64,000 nucleotides of DNA from contig NZ_LMXN01000008.1 in the NCBI RefSeq assembly GCF_001442615.1, positions 62,001 to 126,000 of the forward strand, in the 5' to 3' direction. Source of the DNA: Algoriphagus resistens. GTDB taxonomy: Bacteria > Bacteroidota > Bacteroidia > Cytophagales > Cyclobacteriaceae. This document shows, piece by piece, positions 16,369 to 25,461 of this stretch. Positions within the stretch are counted from its first letter, which is position 1. Every line of letters starts with the position of its first letter. The translations under genes and the position numbers were made by a program. The notes under the pieces are model-generated. The model was not told the origin of the DNA, searched no databases, and saw only the letters and a program-made list of their open reading frames with translations.

Positions 16369-16834
16369 CAAATTTGAAGGGCAAAAGTGTCTGGATCCCG
16401 GGAAATCGCAGTACACTGCCATCAGGATTTTGAATAAGAATCGAAATTGACCGGTTAAACCTCGTCTCCATCTCGTTGATCGTCTGCCTACAAAGCCCGC
16501 ACGGTGAAACTCCCGCCCAGTTCTCCTCTCCCTTTCTTCGGGCTACAATTGCGATTTCCTTCACTGCCTGGTCAGGGTAATTGGCACCGGCATAGCCCAG
16601 CACCAAGCGCTCTGCGCAGACCCCCACAGGAAAACTCACATTTTCCTGGTTGCTGGACTGAAGGATTTCTCCGGATTCCAGACGGACAGAAGCACCTACA
16701 TGAAAGTCTGAATACGGCGCATAGGCATTTTCGGAGACTTTTCTCGCCCGCATCATCAGTTGTTGCTCTTCTGCAGTCAGTTCCTCCCAGGCCAGCTCTT
16801 CAAACTCCGCTTCTATTTTTATTTTCTTACTCAT
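16352..16834 (-). CDS. cdd: Cytidine deaminase
   Basis: Cdd deaminates cytidine and deoxycytidine to uridine forms in pyrimidine salvage. The 160-residue protein carries the zinc and catalytic motifs CAE (in VGVCAERL, near residue 73) and PCGLCRQ (near residue 111), plus the NAYAPYSDFHVGAS substrate segment. Length fits the homotetrameric one-domain type with a short N-terminal extension. It is upstream of and overlaps the esterase gene. Confidence 0.94.
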   Translation of the reverse strand: MSKKIKIEAEFEELAWEELTAEEQQLMMRARKVSENAYAPYSDFHVGASVRLESGEILQSSNQENVSFPVGVCAERLVLGYAGANYPDQAVKEIAIVARRKGEENWAGVSPCGLCRQTINEMETRFNRSISILIQNPDGSVLRFPGIQTLLPFKFDDLNA

Positions 16835-16955
16835 ATCTCTCTAAATTGGAGTTTTCCTAACGGTCAAAGTAATGAAATGTTCCTTTTAATATTTCGTTCC
16901 CGATTTTTTACCCTAAAATATATTCTCCATTTTAGTCCGGGCAATTCTACATAAG

Positions 16956-18287
16956 ATGCATACAATTCTGATTTTAGGCGGAGGAAAATCAACCCTGTTC
17001 CTGATTGACTTTTTGGCCGAAAGCTGCCAGACCAAAAAGCGAAAATTGATTTTGGCAGATATCCATCTGGCATCTGCCCAGGCAAAACTTAAAAACCGTG
17101 CAAATACCCAAGCTCGCCAGCTAGACATTGAGGATGTAGAGTCCCGGCAGTTACTGATCAAAGAAGCCGACGTGGTAATCTCTATGTTGCCGGCTTTTAT
17201 GCATCCGCTGGTAGCAAGGGATTGTTTGGATTTTGGAAAGCATTTTTTCTCGGCTTCCTATGAATCTGTGCAAATGCAGGAGATGAAGTCAGAAATCGAA
17301 GCAAAAGACTTGTTTTTTCTAAATGAATGCGGCTTGGACCCAGGGATTGATCACATGTCTGCCATGCAGATCATTGACTTCATGAAGTCAAAAAACCAGG
17401 AAATCATCTCCTTCAAATCTTACTGCGGTGGACTTCTCGCACCGGAATCGGAAGATAATCCATGGAAGTACAAGTTTACCTGGAACCCAAGGAATGTGGT
17501 GCTCGCAGGTCAGGGCACTTCCCGCTACATAGAAAAGGACGACTTGAAATTTGTTCCCTACCATCAGCTTTTCAAGCGGCTCGAAACTATTCAATTCCCC
17601 GGCCTGGGAGATTTTGACGGCTATCCCAACCGGGATTCCCTCAGCTATAGAACCGTGTATGGCCTGGAGAACATCAGTACCATGCTGCGCGGCACACTGC
17701 GTAGAGCGGGGTTCTGCAAAGCCTGGAATGTCCTGGTGCAACTGGGGATGTGTGATGATGGTTTTCAGATGAATTTACCGGAAAATACTACACTGCGACA
17801 GTTTTTGAATTCCTTTTTGCCTTACGATCCAAGACTTTCCGTGGAAGAAAAACTGGGAAATCTGATTCCGGATTTTGATTTTCCCACCTGGGAGAAAATC
17901 CAGTGGCTGGGATTTTTCGGAAATGACCTGCTGCCTAAAACCACGGGGTCTCCTGCTGCTATTCTACAGGCAATTTTGGAGAAGAACTGGAAGCTATATC
18001 CAGAAGACAAAGACATGATCGTAATGCAGCACCTTTTTGAAATCAAATCCACAGAAGGCAACAAAGAAATCCGGTCAAGTCTGGTATGCTTTGGTGAAGA
18101 CTCCACCTGTACCGCAATGGCAAAAACAGTCGGACTTCCGCTGGCGATTGCAGTGGATTTGTTTCTGGACGGAAAAATCAACCTTAAAGGCCTCCACATT
18201 CCTGTGCTTCCAGAGATTTATAACCCTGTTTTGGCTGCGCTAAAAAATCATGGGATCAGCTTCCGGGAAGAAGTGCGGATAGTTTAA
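16956..18287 (+). CDS. Saccharopine dehydrogenase family protein
   Basis: The 443-residue protein has an N-terminal Rossmann fold (ILILGGGKST, residues 4-13), a second core region with NECGLDPGIDHMSAM near residue 128, and the SYCGGLLAPE segment near residue 152 that is characteristic of saccharopine reductase/LYS9-like enzymes. The family member forming glutamate and aminoadipate semialdehyde from saccharopine is the closest match. No partner lysine-ketoglutarate reductase is in the window, so the physiological reaction is inferred. Its 3' end overlaps the convergent methyltransferase gene by four bases. Confidence 0.82.
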   Translation: MHTILILGGGKSTLFLIDFLAESCQTKKRKLILADIHLASAQAKLKNRANTQARQLDIEDVESRQLLIKEADVVISMLPAFMHPLVARDCLDFGKHFFSASYESVQMQEMKSEIEAKDLFFLNECGLDPGIDHMSAMQIIDFMKSKNQEIISFKSYCGGLLAPESEDNPWKYKFTWNPRNVVLAGQGTSRYIEKDDLKFVPYHQLFKRLETIQFPGLGDFDGYPNRDSLSYRTVYGLENISTMLRGTLRRAGFCKAWNVLVQLGMCDDGFQMNLPENTTLRQFLNSFLPYDPRLSVEEKLGNLIPDFDFPTWEKIQWLGFFGNDLLPKTTGSPAAILQAILEKNWKLYPEDKDMIVMQHLFEIKSTEGNKEIRSSLVCFGEDSTCTAMAKTVGLPLAIAVDLFLDGKINLKGLHIPVLPEIYNPVLAALKNHGISFREEVRIV

Positions 18288-18997
18288 GTCATGAAACCAA
18301 GTAAAAAGCCGGAAACCAATGCAGCGTAGCTTTCATGGGGTGTTCCATCTTCATTCTTAATGAAAATGGCTGTGGCTTTGAACTCAGTTTTCTTTCTGGA
18401 AAAAGAGCCAATTTCGCGTAAGATTCGTTTTCCAGGCTTGTCTTGGAGTGTGAATTTAATTCGGAGAAACAAACCATGGCTTGCTGCTTCCTTTTGAAAA
18501 TCCTGCATTTGTCTCTGTGGCAGTATAAGCCAAAACTCCCCATCTGTTTTAAGAAGCTGGATCATTTTCCCCAATAAATCCCGAAAGGAAAGTTCATCGG
18601 TATGCAAAGCCATGTTACGCTGCACATCAGATGACTTCAAATGATCCGGAAAATAGGGCGGATTGCTTACAATCAGATCATATTTTTCCGAGGGCTGAAA
18701 ATCTTGAAATCTACCTTCCCAAAGTTCTAGGCGATCTGAAAATGGACTTGACCGGAAATTATCCAAAGCCTGGGCAGCAGCCTGAGGATCTATCTCCACT
18801 GCCTGGATTTTTGCTTCCGCAAACCGCTGGGCAAGCATTAATGCAATCACCCCTGTTCCCGTACCTACATCTAAAATTTCCCGGGGTGAACCTGCATCCG
18901 CCAAAGCCCCCAACATGACCGCATCCGTGCTGACTTTCATCGCACAATTATCCTGATCGATCCGAAACTGCTGAAACTGAAACCAGGAATTGGCCAT
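18284..18997 (-). CDS. trmN6: tRNA1(Val) adenine-37 N6-methyltransferase
   Basis: This enzyme methylates A37 of tRNA1(Val). The 237-residue protein has the family N-terminus FQFQQFRIDQDNCAMKVSTD, the SAM loop DVGTGTGVIAL near residue 42 and the catalytic NPPY (VSNPPYF) near residue 112, which marks N6-adenine methylation. Length is normal. Its ATG overlaps the stop of the upstream DUF2179 gene by one base, so the two are a transcriptional and translational pair. Confidence 0.87.
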   Translation of the reverse strand: MANSWFQFQQFRIDQDNCAMKVSTDAVMLGALADAGSPREILDVGTGTGVIALMLAQRFAEAKIQAVEIDPQAAAQALDNFRSSPFSDRLELWEGRFQDFQPSEKYDLIVSNPPYFPDHLKSSDVQRNMALHTDELSFRDLLGKMIQLLKTDGEFWLILPQRQMQDFQKEAASHGLFLRIKFTLQDKPGKRILREIGSFSRKKTEFKATAIFIKNEDGTPHESYAALVSGFLLGFMT

Positions 18998-19599
18998 TAG
19001 GTACGGGCTTTGCTGAAGAAGCTCATGTTGAACCTTGGCTTATCGTCCATCACATTGAGATCATCCTCTGATACACGTTTCACGCTCTCAATAGTATAGA
19101 ATGCTTTCTCATCGATACTTTTAACTTTCGCCACAAACTCCGCCAGGCTATCTCTTTTCATCACGGTGAAAAGCAGATTCACCTTTCCGAATCTCCCTTC
19201 TCCCCCTACATTGGTAAAGCGAAAATCACGGGCCTTCATGTACTCAATCAATTCAGGAAGTGGTTTGGGAGTGATCACTCTTACAAGCACTCTCCCCAGT
19301 GCCAGTTTCTCCTCAAAATACATCCCCACATAGGTGCCTGTCCCAAATCCGCCCGCATAGGCTACATAAGAAAGAGGATTGTCTATATTCTGAAAAATCT
19401 GACCAATGGCGAGCAGCCAGATCAATGCCTCAAAAAAACCTAAAAATGGTGCAATATTCTTTTTCCCGTTCATCATAAACATGATTCTCAAGGTATTGAT
19501 AGACACATCACCTACTCTAGCACAGAAGATGAGCAAGGGCATGATCAGATAATTGAACAACTGTTCAGAAACACCTAGGGATTGAAGAAATTCTTGCAT
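18997..19599 (-). CDS. UPF0316/DUF2179 membrane protein
   Basis: The 200-residue protein has three hydrophobic segments in its first half (around residues 15-35, 48-70 and 74-95), including the conserved ARVGDVSINTLRIMF stretch, and a soluble C-terminal DUF2179 domain (residues ~105-180, VRVITPKPLPELIEYMKARDFRFT). This is the layout of the UPF0316 family, whose role is unknown. A perfect -7 box precedes it, and it is the first gene of a pair with trmN6. Confidence 0.82.
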   Translation of the reverse strand: MQEFLQSLGVSEQLFNYLIMPLLIFCARVGDVSINTLRIMFMMNGKKNIAPFLGFFEALIWLLAIGQIFQNIDNPLSYVAYAGGFGTGTYVGMYFEEKLALGRVLVRVITPKPLPELIEYMKARDFRFTNVGGEGRFGKVNLLFTVMKRDSLAEFVAKVKSIDEKAFYTIESVKRVSEDDLNVMDDKPRFNMSFFSKART

Positions 19600-19624
19600 G
19601 GGATCGGGATTCAGTTTGAAGCCG

Positions 19625-19632
19625 CAAAATTA
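19625..19632 (-). promoter_or_regulatory. -7 promoter box upstream of the UPF0316 gene
   Basis: On the minus strand TAATTTTG, a perfect TAnnTTTG match, 25 bases before the ATG. No TTG at the usual -33 distance. Confidence 0.4.
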
Positions 19633-19668
19633 CACCCTATTCCTATGAGATCGAAATGATAGTTGGAA

Positions 19669-20835
19669 TTAGATTTTGCGGTCACGTCCCGCCGACATCC
19701 CGAAGAAGGTAAACATAAGAGAAAAGAACAACAAGAAGAAAATCAGGACATTCCAGTTGTCAAAAAGATCCAGCGACACACCAAAAAGCAAGGGGCCCAA
19801 AGCTGCCAGATAATACCCCGAGGATTGCACCATTGCTGATAATTTGGCAGTGGTCTGATCCTCGGCAGTACGCAATGCAATCAGTGTATAAGCAATACTT
19901 AGACTCGACCCCATACAAAGTCCTACTATTCCCAAAGACGCATACGTCACGAGCTCGTTCTCTATAAATAGCCCTAGATAACCTAACACATACGCTACTC
20001 CCACTGTCAGTACCACGCCGCTTTGTTCCTTGAGTCTGATCAGAAAATTTGGGGCAAAATACGAGCCCAGCAGAGAAACTACCTGCATCATCGAAGACAC
20101 GAAACCCGCCTGGGCAGCAGTCCAACCTCGGAAGATCAACATATCAGGCAGCCAGGTCACCATCGTGAAATACATCACAGACTGGCAGCCCATGAAGACA
20201 GTGATCTGCCAGGCAAGTTTGGATCGCCACACATTTTTAGCAGGATCAGTGACTTCATGAAGACTGGCCTTGGGCCGTTGTAGCTGAGGAATCCATACGA
20301 TCATTGCCAGCACCATAAAAACAGCCCAGAATGCCAACGATCCACGCCATCCAAAATCCCAATCTACCGCAATAGGCACGCTCATCCCTACGGCAATGGC
20401 AGCAAAAAGCGACATCATCGTTGCAAGCAATGCTGTCATCAATCCTAGTTTCTCGGGAAGTCTGACTTTGATCAAAGGAATCATAAGCACATTGGCGATC
20501 ACTATGCCCACCCCCGTCAACGCTGTGCCAAAAAGCATCAACTCAATTCCTCCCAACACACGAAGGATTACCCCGGTGGTGAGAATGACAACTCCCAAGA
20601 AGACCGCTCTTCCCATTCCCAGCCGTTTTCCTATCCCGGGAGCAAAAAGTGAAAATGTAGCAAATGTCAGTAAAGGAAGCGTAGTGAGAAATCCCGCCAG
20701 GCCATTGGACAAGCCCAAGTCCTCACGGATAAATGGAATCAATGGCCCAACCGACGCTATGGAGGTGCGTAAATTGATCGAAACCAAAATAATCCCCGTA
20801 ATAAGAAGTGATTGGGCGGAAAACGATTTAGTCAA
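19669..20835 (-). CDS. MFS transporter, CynX/NimT type
   Basis: A 12-helix major facilitator protein of about 388 residues. The first helix ends in INLRTSIASVGPLIPFI, the signature of the CynX/NimT (cyanate and 2-nitroimidazole) branch. Substrate is not predictable. No ATG precedes this motif in frame; the longest frame begins at TTG 20895, next to an inverted repeat. A TTG at 20835, giving (M)TKSFSAQSLLITG, makes a more normal N-terminus and is used here, with low certainty. The gene stands alone. Confidence 0.8.
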   Translation of the reverse strand: MTKSFSAQSLLITGIILVSINLRTSIASVGPLIPFIREDLGLSNGLAGFLTTLPLLTFATFSLFAPGIGKRLGMGRAVFLGVVILTTGVILRVLGGIELMLFGTALTGVGIVIANVLMIPLIKVRLPEKLGLMTALLATMMSLFAAIAVGMSVPIAVDWDFGWRGSLAFWAVFMVLAMIVWIPQLQRPKASLHEVTDPAKNVWRSKLAWQITVFMGCQSVMYFTMVTWLPDMLIFRGWTAAQAGFVSSMMQVVSLLGSYFAPNFLIRLKEQSGVVLTVGVAYVLGYLGLFIENELVTYASLGIVGLCMGSSLSIAYTLIALRTAEDQTTAKLSAMVQSSGYYLAALGPLLFGVSLDLFDNWNVLIFFLLFFSLMFTFFGMSAGRDRKI

Positions 20836-20895
20836 AACAGAATTATAAAAATTAAATACTAAGGGTGAATAGCAGTGACTGATCCAAGAGAACAA

Positions 20896-20964
20896 TCCGC
20901 TCAGAACTGAAGGTTTGTAAGCTTCAGTTCAAACCGAATTCATATCATTTTAGTTCTGAGCGGA
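20896..20964. repeat. Nested inverted repeats with two alternative pairings
   Basis: A perfect 13-bp inverted repeat (20896-20908 with 20952-20964) encloses 43 bases. Inside and partly sharing its left arm is a perfect 9-bp stem (20904-20912 with 20922-20930, 9-base loop). The two pairings compete for 20904-20908. Function is unknown; it could be a terminator-like structure, a small element end or an RNA switch. Confidence 0.6.
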
Positions 20965-21126
20965 CTGCCAAAACCAGGGAAATTTAAGGTGATTTTTTTC
21001 TTCTGGCAGTTCATGGATTTTCAGCTTGCTGAGTTTTAGCAGATCCACCCGCAGCAATGTACCCACACTCGTCCTGAAGTAAGCCGGATAAAGCAACCAA
21101 TCCTCAATTGCGAAGGTCTGTTGCAC
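20950..21126 (-). pseudogene. Possible gene remnant upstream of the dinB cassette
   Basis: On the minus strand a 58-codon frame (GTG 21126 to TAA 20950) encodes a protein-like sequence with WLLYPAYFRTSVGTLLRVD and PEEKNHLKFPWFWQ segments. Directly upstream, in another frame, ATG AAA-style codons give HADCKPGVVRSELSAMKMG before a TGA, which looks like the earlier part of the same gene shifted by one frame. I do not recognise the family. A frameshifted remnant is the best reading, but chance open frames cannot be excluded. Its stop codon lies in the 13-bp inverted repeat. Confidence 0.3.
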
Positions 21127-21321
21127 CCATTTTCATGGCACTCAGTTCCGACCGGACTACTCCGGGTTTGCAGTCGGCATGCGCTGACTCAATTAGTGTC
21201 ATTTCCTAAGGAATTTTAGCCTGCCCATTCAGAAAAAGCTTTGACTTTTCATTTTAATTAGATACAATTAATAATTACAATATGATACTAATAATATCAA
21301 TCCTAGAGGTAAACCTAGAAA

Positions 21322-22470
21322 ATGGAAAGGCATATCGTGCATTTGGATCTGGACACATTCTTTGTGTCCGTGGAGCGGTTGAAAAATGATGCCCTCAAGG
21401 GCAAACCTGTCATCATCGGCGGCAGCTCCGACCGGGGAGTGGTGGCTTCCTGCAGTTATGAAGCCCGTACATTCGGGGTGCACTCGGCGATGCCCATGAA
21501 GCTGGCACGGAGGCTCTGCCCTTCCGCATTCTACATCAAAGGAGACCATGATAGCTACAGCCTGCATTCACGCCTGATCACTGAGGCACTCCAGGAGCAG
21601 GTACCGGTACTGGAGAAAGCATCCATCGATGAATTTTACATCGATATGACAGGGATGGACAGGTTTTTTGGCTGTGAAAAATTCACCAAAGAATTACGGG
21701 AAAAGATCTATAAGCAATCGGGTCTGCCGATTTCCTGTGCCTTGGCAGTAAACAAGCTGGTATCCAAAGTCGCCACACATGATGCCAAACCCAACGGGCA
21801 GACGACCATTCCTTTTGGCAAAGAAAAACCCTACCTCGCTCCGCTTCCCATCCGAAGGATGCCTGGGGTGGGCGAAAAAACTTCCGCATTGCTGGAGCGT
21901 ATGGGAGTAGAAAACATCAGGCTGCTCAGTGAAATCCCTCCCCGGATGATGCAAAATCTCTTGGGAAAGCCAGGTATTGATCTCTCACGAAAGGCAAATG
22001 GAATAGACGAATCACCCGTCATTCCCTACACCGAGCAAAAGAGTATAGGAACCGAAAACACCTTTGAATCGGACACCATCGACATGGCTTTTCTCAATAG
22101 TCAATTGGTACGGATGACAGAGAAAGTAGGCTTTGAACTTCGCCAAAAAAACAAACTCTGCGGCTGTATCACGGTAAAGCTCCGTTATGCCAATTTCGAC
22201 ACGGTCAGCCGTCAGTGCATTATTTCCTATACCAGTTCGGACGAGGTCTTGCTACAGCGGGCCAAGGAACTGTTTGCCAAGCTCTATGAAAAGAGAATGC
22301 TCGTACGCCTGATAGGTGTGAAGGTCAGTCATCTCGTCCAGGGACATCAGCAGATTGATCTTTTCCAAGACACCGAAGAAGGCGTGAGTCTATATCAGGC
22401 CATTGACTGGATCAAGCACCGCTACGGCGAAAAAAGCCTGACCAGGGCCATCACCCTAACCCGTCCCTAA
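21322..22470 (+). CDS. dinB: DNA polymerase IV (Y-family, DinB)
   Basis: A translesion polymerase. The 382-residue protein has the N-terminal catalytic HLDLDTFFVSVE (first Asp near residue 7-9), SCSYEARTFGV, the second catalytic site KASIDEFYIDMT (near residue 98), then the helix-hairpin-helix MPGVGEKTSALLERMG and the little-finger domain. Residues for catalysis are intact. The stop is one base before the start of a DnaE-type polymerase, so both are translated from one message. A-T-rich direct-repeat-like sequence (GATAC...AATAAT twice, about 21262-21295) lies just upstream and may hold an operator. Confidence 0.93.
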   Translation: MERHIVHLDLDTFFVSVERLKNDALKGKPVIIGGSSDRGVVASCSYEARTFGVHSAMPMKLARRLCPSAFYIKGDHDSYSLHSRLITEALQEQVPVLEKASIDEFYIDMTGMDRFFGCEKFTKELREKIYKQSGLPISCALAVNKLVSKVATHDAKPNGQTTIPFGKEKPYLAPLPIRRMPGVGEKTSALLERMGVENIRLLSEIPPRMMQNLLGKPGIDLSRKANGIDESPVIPYTEQKSIGTENTFESDTIDMAFLNSQLVRMTEKVGFELRQKNKLCGCITVKLRYANFDTVSRQCIISYTSSDEVLLQRAKELFAKLYEKRMLVRLIGVKVSHLVQGHQQIDLFQDTEEGVSLYQAIDWIKHRYGEKSLTRAITLTRP

Positions 22471-22471
22471 T

Positions 22472-25438
22472 ATGTTTATCAATTGCAAAACCTGGTTCAG
22501 CTACCGCTACGGCACCTTCAGCACCCAAGATCTCGTGGACGCAGCCGCAGAGCTTGGCCTAGCTTCTCTTGGTCTCACCAATATCAACAGCACTGCTGAT
22601 ATCTGGGACTTCGTGGACTTCTGCAGAAAAGAGAAAATCAAACCTATCGTCGGAACCGAAATCCGGAATAAGGACAGGTTTTGCTATTTACTAATGGCTA
22701 AAAGCGACGCCGGACTACTGGAAATCAACCATTTTCTTTCTCGTCACCTGCAGGATGAACTGCCTTTTCCTGAGCGGCCTGATTCCTTTTTAGAGGTACA
22801 GATTATCTATCCTTTTGGAAGTTTTGCTGCGCAAAATCTAAAAGAACATGAATTCATTGGTGTATTGGCAAGTGAGCTGAATCATATCAAAAAGAAGGAA
22901 GTGGAGGCTACGCCAAAGAAATGGATCATCCGCCACCCGGTGACTTTCAAGGACAAAACCTTCTTCAACCTCCATCGCTTGCTACGTGCCATCGGCAAGA
23001 ATACTCTCATCAGTAAGCTGGGACAAAAGGACTTTGCTTCTCCGGATGAAATGTTTATCCCGGAAGCAGCTCTTATGAGTGCTTTCCGGAATTTTCCCGG
23101 CATGATCAGCAACACGCTACAACTGATCGACACCTGTGAAATCAAAACTGAGCTCCTCACCGACAAAAACAAAAAGCACTACAGTGTCAGTGCAGAAGAT
23201 GATCGGATTTTACTGGCAAAGCTTGCCCAGGAAGGGCTCCATTATCGGTATGGTGCTGATCCTGTAGCCAAAGCCCGTCTGATCAAAGAGTTGAAAATCA
23301 TCAACGACCTGCACTTCAATGCCTATTTTCTCATCGTATGGGATGTGATCCGCTATGCCCAGAACCGTGGCTTCTATTACGTAGGCAGGGGAAGCGGGGC
23401 CAATTCAATCGTGGCATATTGTCTAAAAATCACTGACGTAGACCCGATCAGACTCGACTTGTATTTCGAGCGGTTTCTCAATCCCCACAGGACTTCTCCG
23501 CCGGATTTTGACATAGATTTCTCCTGGAAGGACCGGGATGAGGTCATCGATTACATTTTCAAACGCTACGGCAAAGACCATGTTTCGCTGCTGGGAATGT
23601 ACAGCACCTTTCAGCGGAGAGCCGTGATCCGTGAGTTGGGAAAGGTTTTTGGTCTGCCAAAAGAAGAAATCGATCAACTCGTCCGGGGCAAAGACCAGCC
23701 GATGAATGAGGATAAAATCCAACGTACCATCTTAAAATACGGTAAGCTGCTGGAGAATTTCCCCAACCATCTTTCCATTCATCCTGGCGGTATGCTGATT
23801 TCTGAGAAGCCTATCTACCAATACACGGTGAATGAACTGCCGCCGAAAGGCTTTTGCACCGCTCAAATAGATATGTTTTTGGCGGAGAAAATCGGCCTTT
23901 TCAAACTTGACATTCTCAGCCAGCGTGGCCTCGGCCATATCAAAGACGCGATCCGGCTCATCAAACGGAACCGTGGAATTGACATTGATATCCATCGGGT
24001 AGAGCAGTTCATGAGTGACCCTAAGGTGGCCGAACAGATCAGGAAAGCAGATACCATCGGCTGCTTTTACATTGAAAGCCCCGCGATGCGACAGCTACTC
24101 ACCAAGCTGAAATGTGACGACTACCTCACACTGGTGGCAGCGAGTTCTATCATCCGGCCGGGCGTGGCGCAGTCGGGTATGATGAAGCAATACATCGAGC
24201 GTTTTCATGACCCCGAAAAGACTGTCTATCTCCACCCCAAAATGAAGGAGCTACTGGAAGAAACCTTCGGGGTGATGGTGTATCAAGAAGATGTGATCAA
24301 GGTGGCCCATCACTTTGCAGGCTTGGACATGGGGGAAGCAGACATTCTTCGCAGAGCCATGTCCGGCAAGTACCGATCACACAATCGCTTCAATGAGATC
24401 CGGGAAAAATATTTTGCAAACTGTAAGGAACTGGGCCATGATGATACGGTAGCCGCTGAGGTATGGCGGCAGATGGAATCTTTTGGTGGTTATTCATTTT
24501 CCAAGGCGCACTCCGCTTCTTTCGCCGTAGAAAGTTATCAAAGCTTGTACCTGAAGACCTATTTCCCTATGGAATTCATGGTGGCAGTGATCAATAATTT
24601 CGGTGGGTTCTATGCTACAGAATTTTATTTCCACGAGCTGAAGCGTACAGGAGCAAAGGTGAATCCACCTTGCGTAAACCGAAGTGAGTACTCCACCAAT
24701 ATCAGTGGGGAAGAGGTTTTTGTAGGCATGGTTCATATCCAGCAACTGGAAAAGAAGTTTTGCGATGTAATTCTTGAGGAGCGAGATCGAAACGGTCCTT
24801 ATCTAGGCCTGGAGGACTTTATTGAGCGTACCTATGCCGGGCCGGAGCAATTGAACATTTTGATCAGTGTGGGGGCTTTTGGATTCACGGGTTTGGGAAA
24901 GAAAAAACTGCTTTGGAAAGCCAACTTCGCTCAAAAAACCCTCACAACCATCCCCGATTCTCCTATGCTTTTCAAGGAACCTCCAATGGAATTTACACTC
25001 CCTGATTTTCCGGATTACCCACTCGAAGATGCAATTGATGAAATAAATGTGCTCGGTTTCGCACTCACGGACATGTTTCGGCTTGCTGCCCACGACGGCA
25101 AAGGGATGGCCCTGGTACACCAACTACCCGACTTACTGGGCAAGAACGTGGAAATGCTCGGCCAGCTGGTCACCACAAAAGATGTGCGGACGATCAACCG
25201 GGAACACATGGCCTTTGGAACCTTTCTAGATGCGAAAGGTGACTGGCTGGACACAGTCCATTTCCCCAATTCCCTGAAACGCTTCCCGTTTCAGGGCAGG
25301 GGATTTTACAAAATGCGTGGCAAAGTGGTGGAAGATTTTGGTACGTATGCAGTGGATGTACATGGCATGTGGAAGGTCGGGCTGAAAGATAAAAAAGAGG
25401 TACCTCCAACACCTTACGAAGCACCTATTTTACTGTAA
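22472..25438 (+). CDS. dnaE: DnaE-type DNA polymerase III alpha subunit of a translesion cassette
   Basis: C-family polymerase of 988 residues, shorter than replicative DnaE (~1160 or more). The N-terminal PHP domain is degenerate: where DnaE has an HxH metal motif the sequence reads CKTWFSYRYG, so PHP-dependent proofreading is unlikely. The palm aspartates are present in PPDFDIDFSW (near residue 345) and KLDILSQRGLG (near 475), and GGYSFSKAHSASFAV follows near 675. The C-terminal beta-binding/tau region is reduced. It directly follows dinB. This organisation recalls ImuB-DnaE2 mutagenesis cassettes; it is probably a damage-tolerance polymerase rather than the replicase (inference). Confidence 0.85.
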   Translation: MFINCKTWFSYRYGTFSTQDLVDAAAELGLASLGLTNINSTADIWDFVDFCRKEKIKPIVGTEIRNKDRFCYLLMAKSDAGLLEINHFLSRHLQDELPFPERPDSFLEVQIIYPFGSFAAQNLKEHEFIGVLASELNHIKKKEVEATPKKWIIRHPVTFKDKTFFNLHRLLRAIGKNTLISKLGQKDFASPDEMFIPEAALMSAFRNFPGMISNTLQLIDTCEIKTELLTDKNKKHYSVSAEDDRILLAKLAQEGLHYRYGADPVAKARLIKELKIINDLHFNAYFLIVWDVIRYAQNRGFYYVGRGSGANSIVAYCLKITDVDPIRLDLYFERFLNPHRTSPPDFDIDFSWKDRDEVIDYIFKRYGKDHVSLLGMYSTFQRRAVIRELGKVFGLPKEEIDQLVRGKDQPMNEDKIQRTILKYGKLLENFPNHLSIHPGGMLISEKPIYQYTVNELPPKGFCTAQIDMFLAEKIGLFKLDILSQRGLGHIKDAIRLIKRNRGIDIDIHRVEQFMSDPKVAEQIRKADTIGCFYIESPAMRQLLTKLKCDDYLTLVAASSIIRPGVAQSGMMKQYIERFHDPEKTVYLHPKMKELLEETFGVMVYQEDVIKVAHHFAGLDMGEADILRRAMSGKYRSHNRFNEIREKYFANCKELGHDDTVAAEVWRQMESFGGYSFSKAHSASFAVESYQSLYLKTYFPMEFMVAVINNFGGFYATEFYFHELKRTGAKVNPPCVNRSEYSTNISGEEVFVGMVHIQQLEKKFCDVILEERDRNGPYLGLEDFIERTYAGPEQLNILISVGAFGFTGLGKKKLLWKANFAQKTLTTIPDSPMLFKEPPMEFTLPDFPDYPLEDAIDEINVLGFALTDMFRLAAHDGKGMALVHQLPDLLGKNVEMLGQLVTTKDVRTINREHMAFGTFLDAKGDWLDTVHFPNSLKRFPFQGRGFYKMRGKVVEDFGTYAVDVHGMWKVGLKDKKEVPPTPYEAPILL

Positions 25439-25461
25439 ACTAAAAATCCATAATAAAAAAC

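Noticed and set aside
16504-16860. Plus-strand frame of 118 codons antisense to cdd
   Set aside because: Proline/arginine-rich shadow of cdd with no family features.
21262-21295. SOS/LexA operator upstream of dinB
   Set aside because: Two GATAC..AATAAT-like A+T-rich repeats are present, but no known Bacteroidota LexA box could be matched with confidence.
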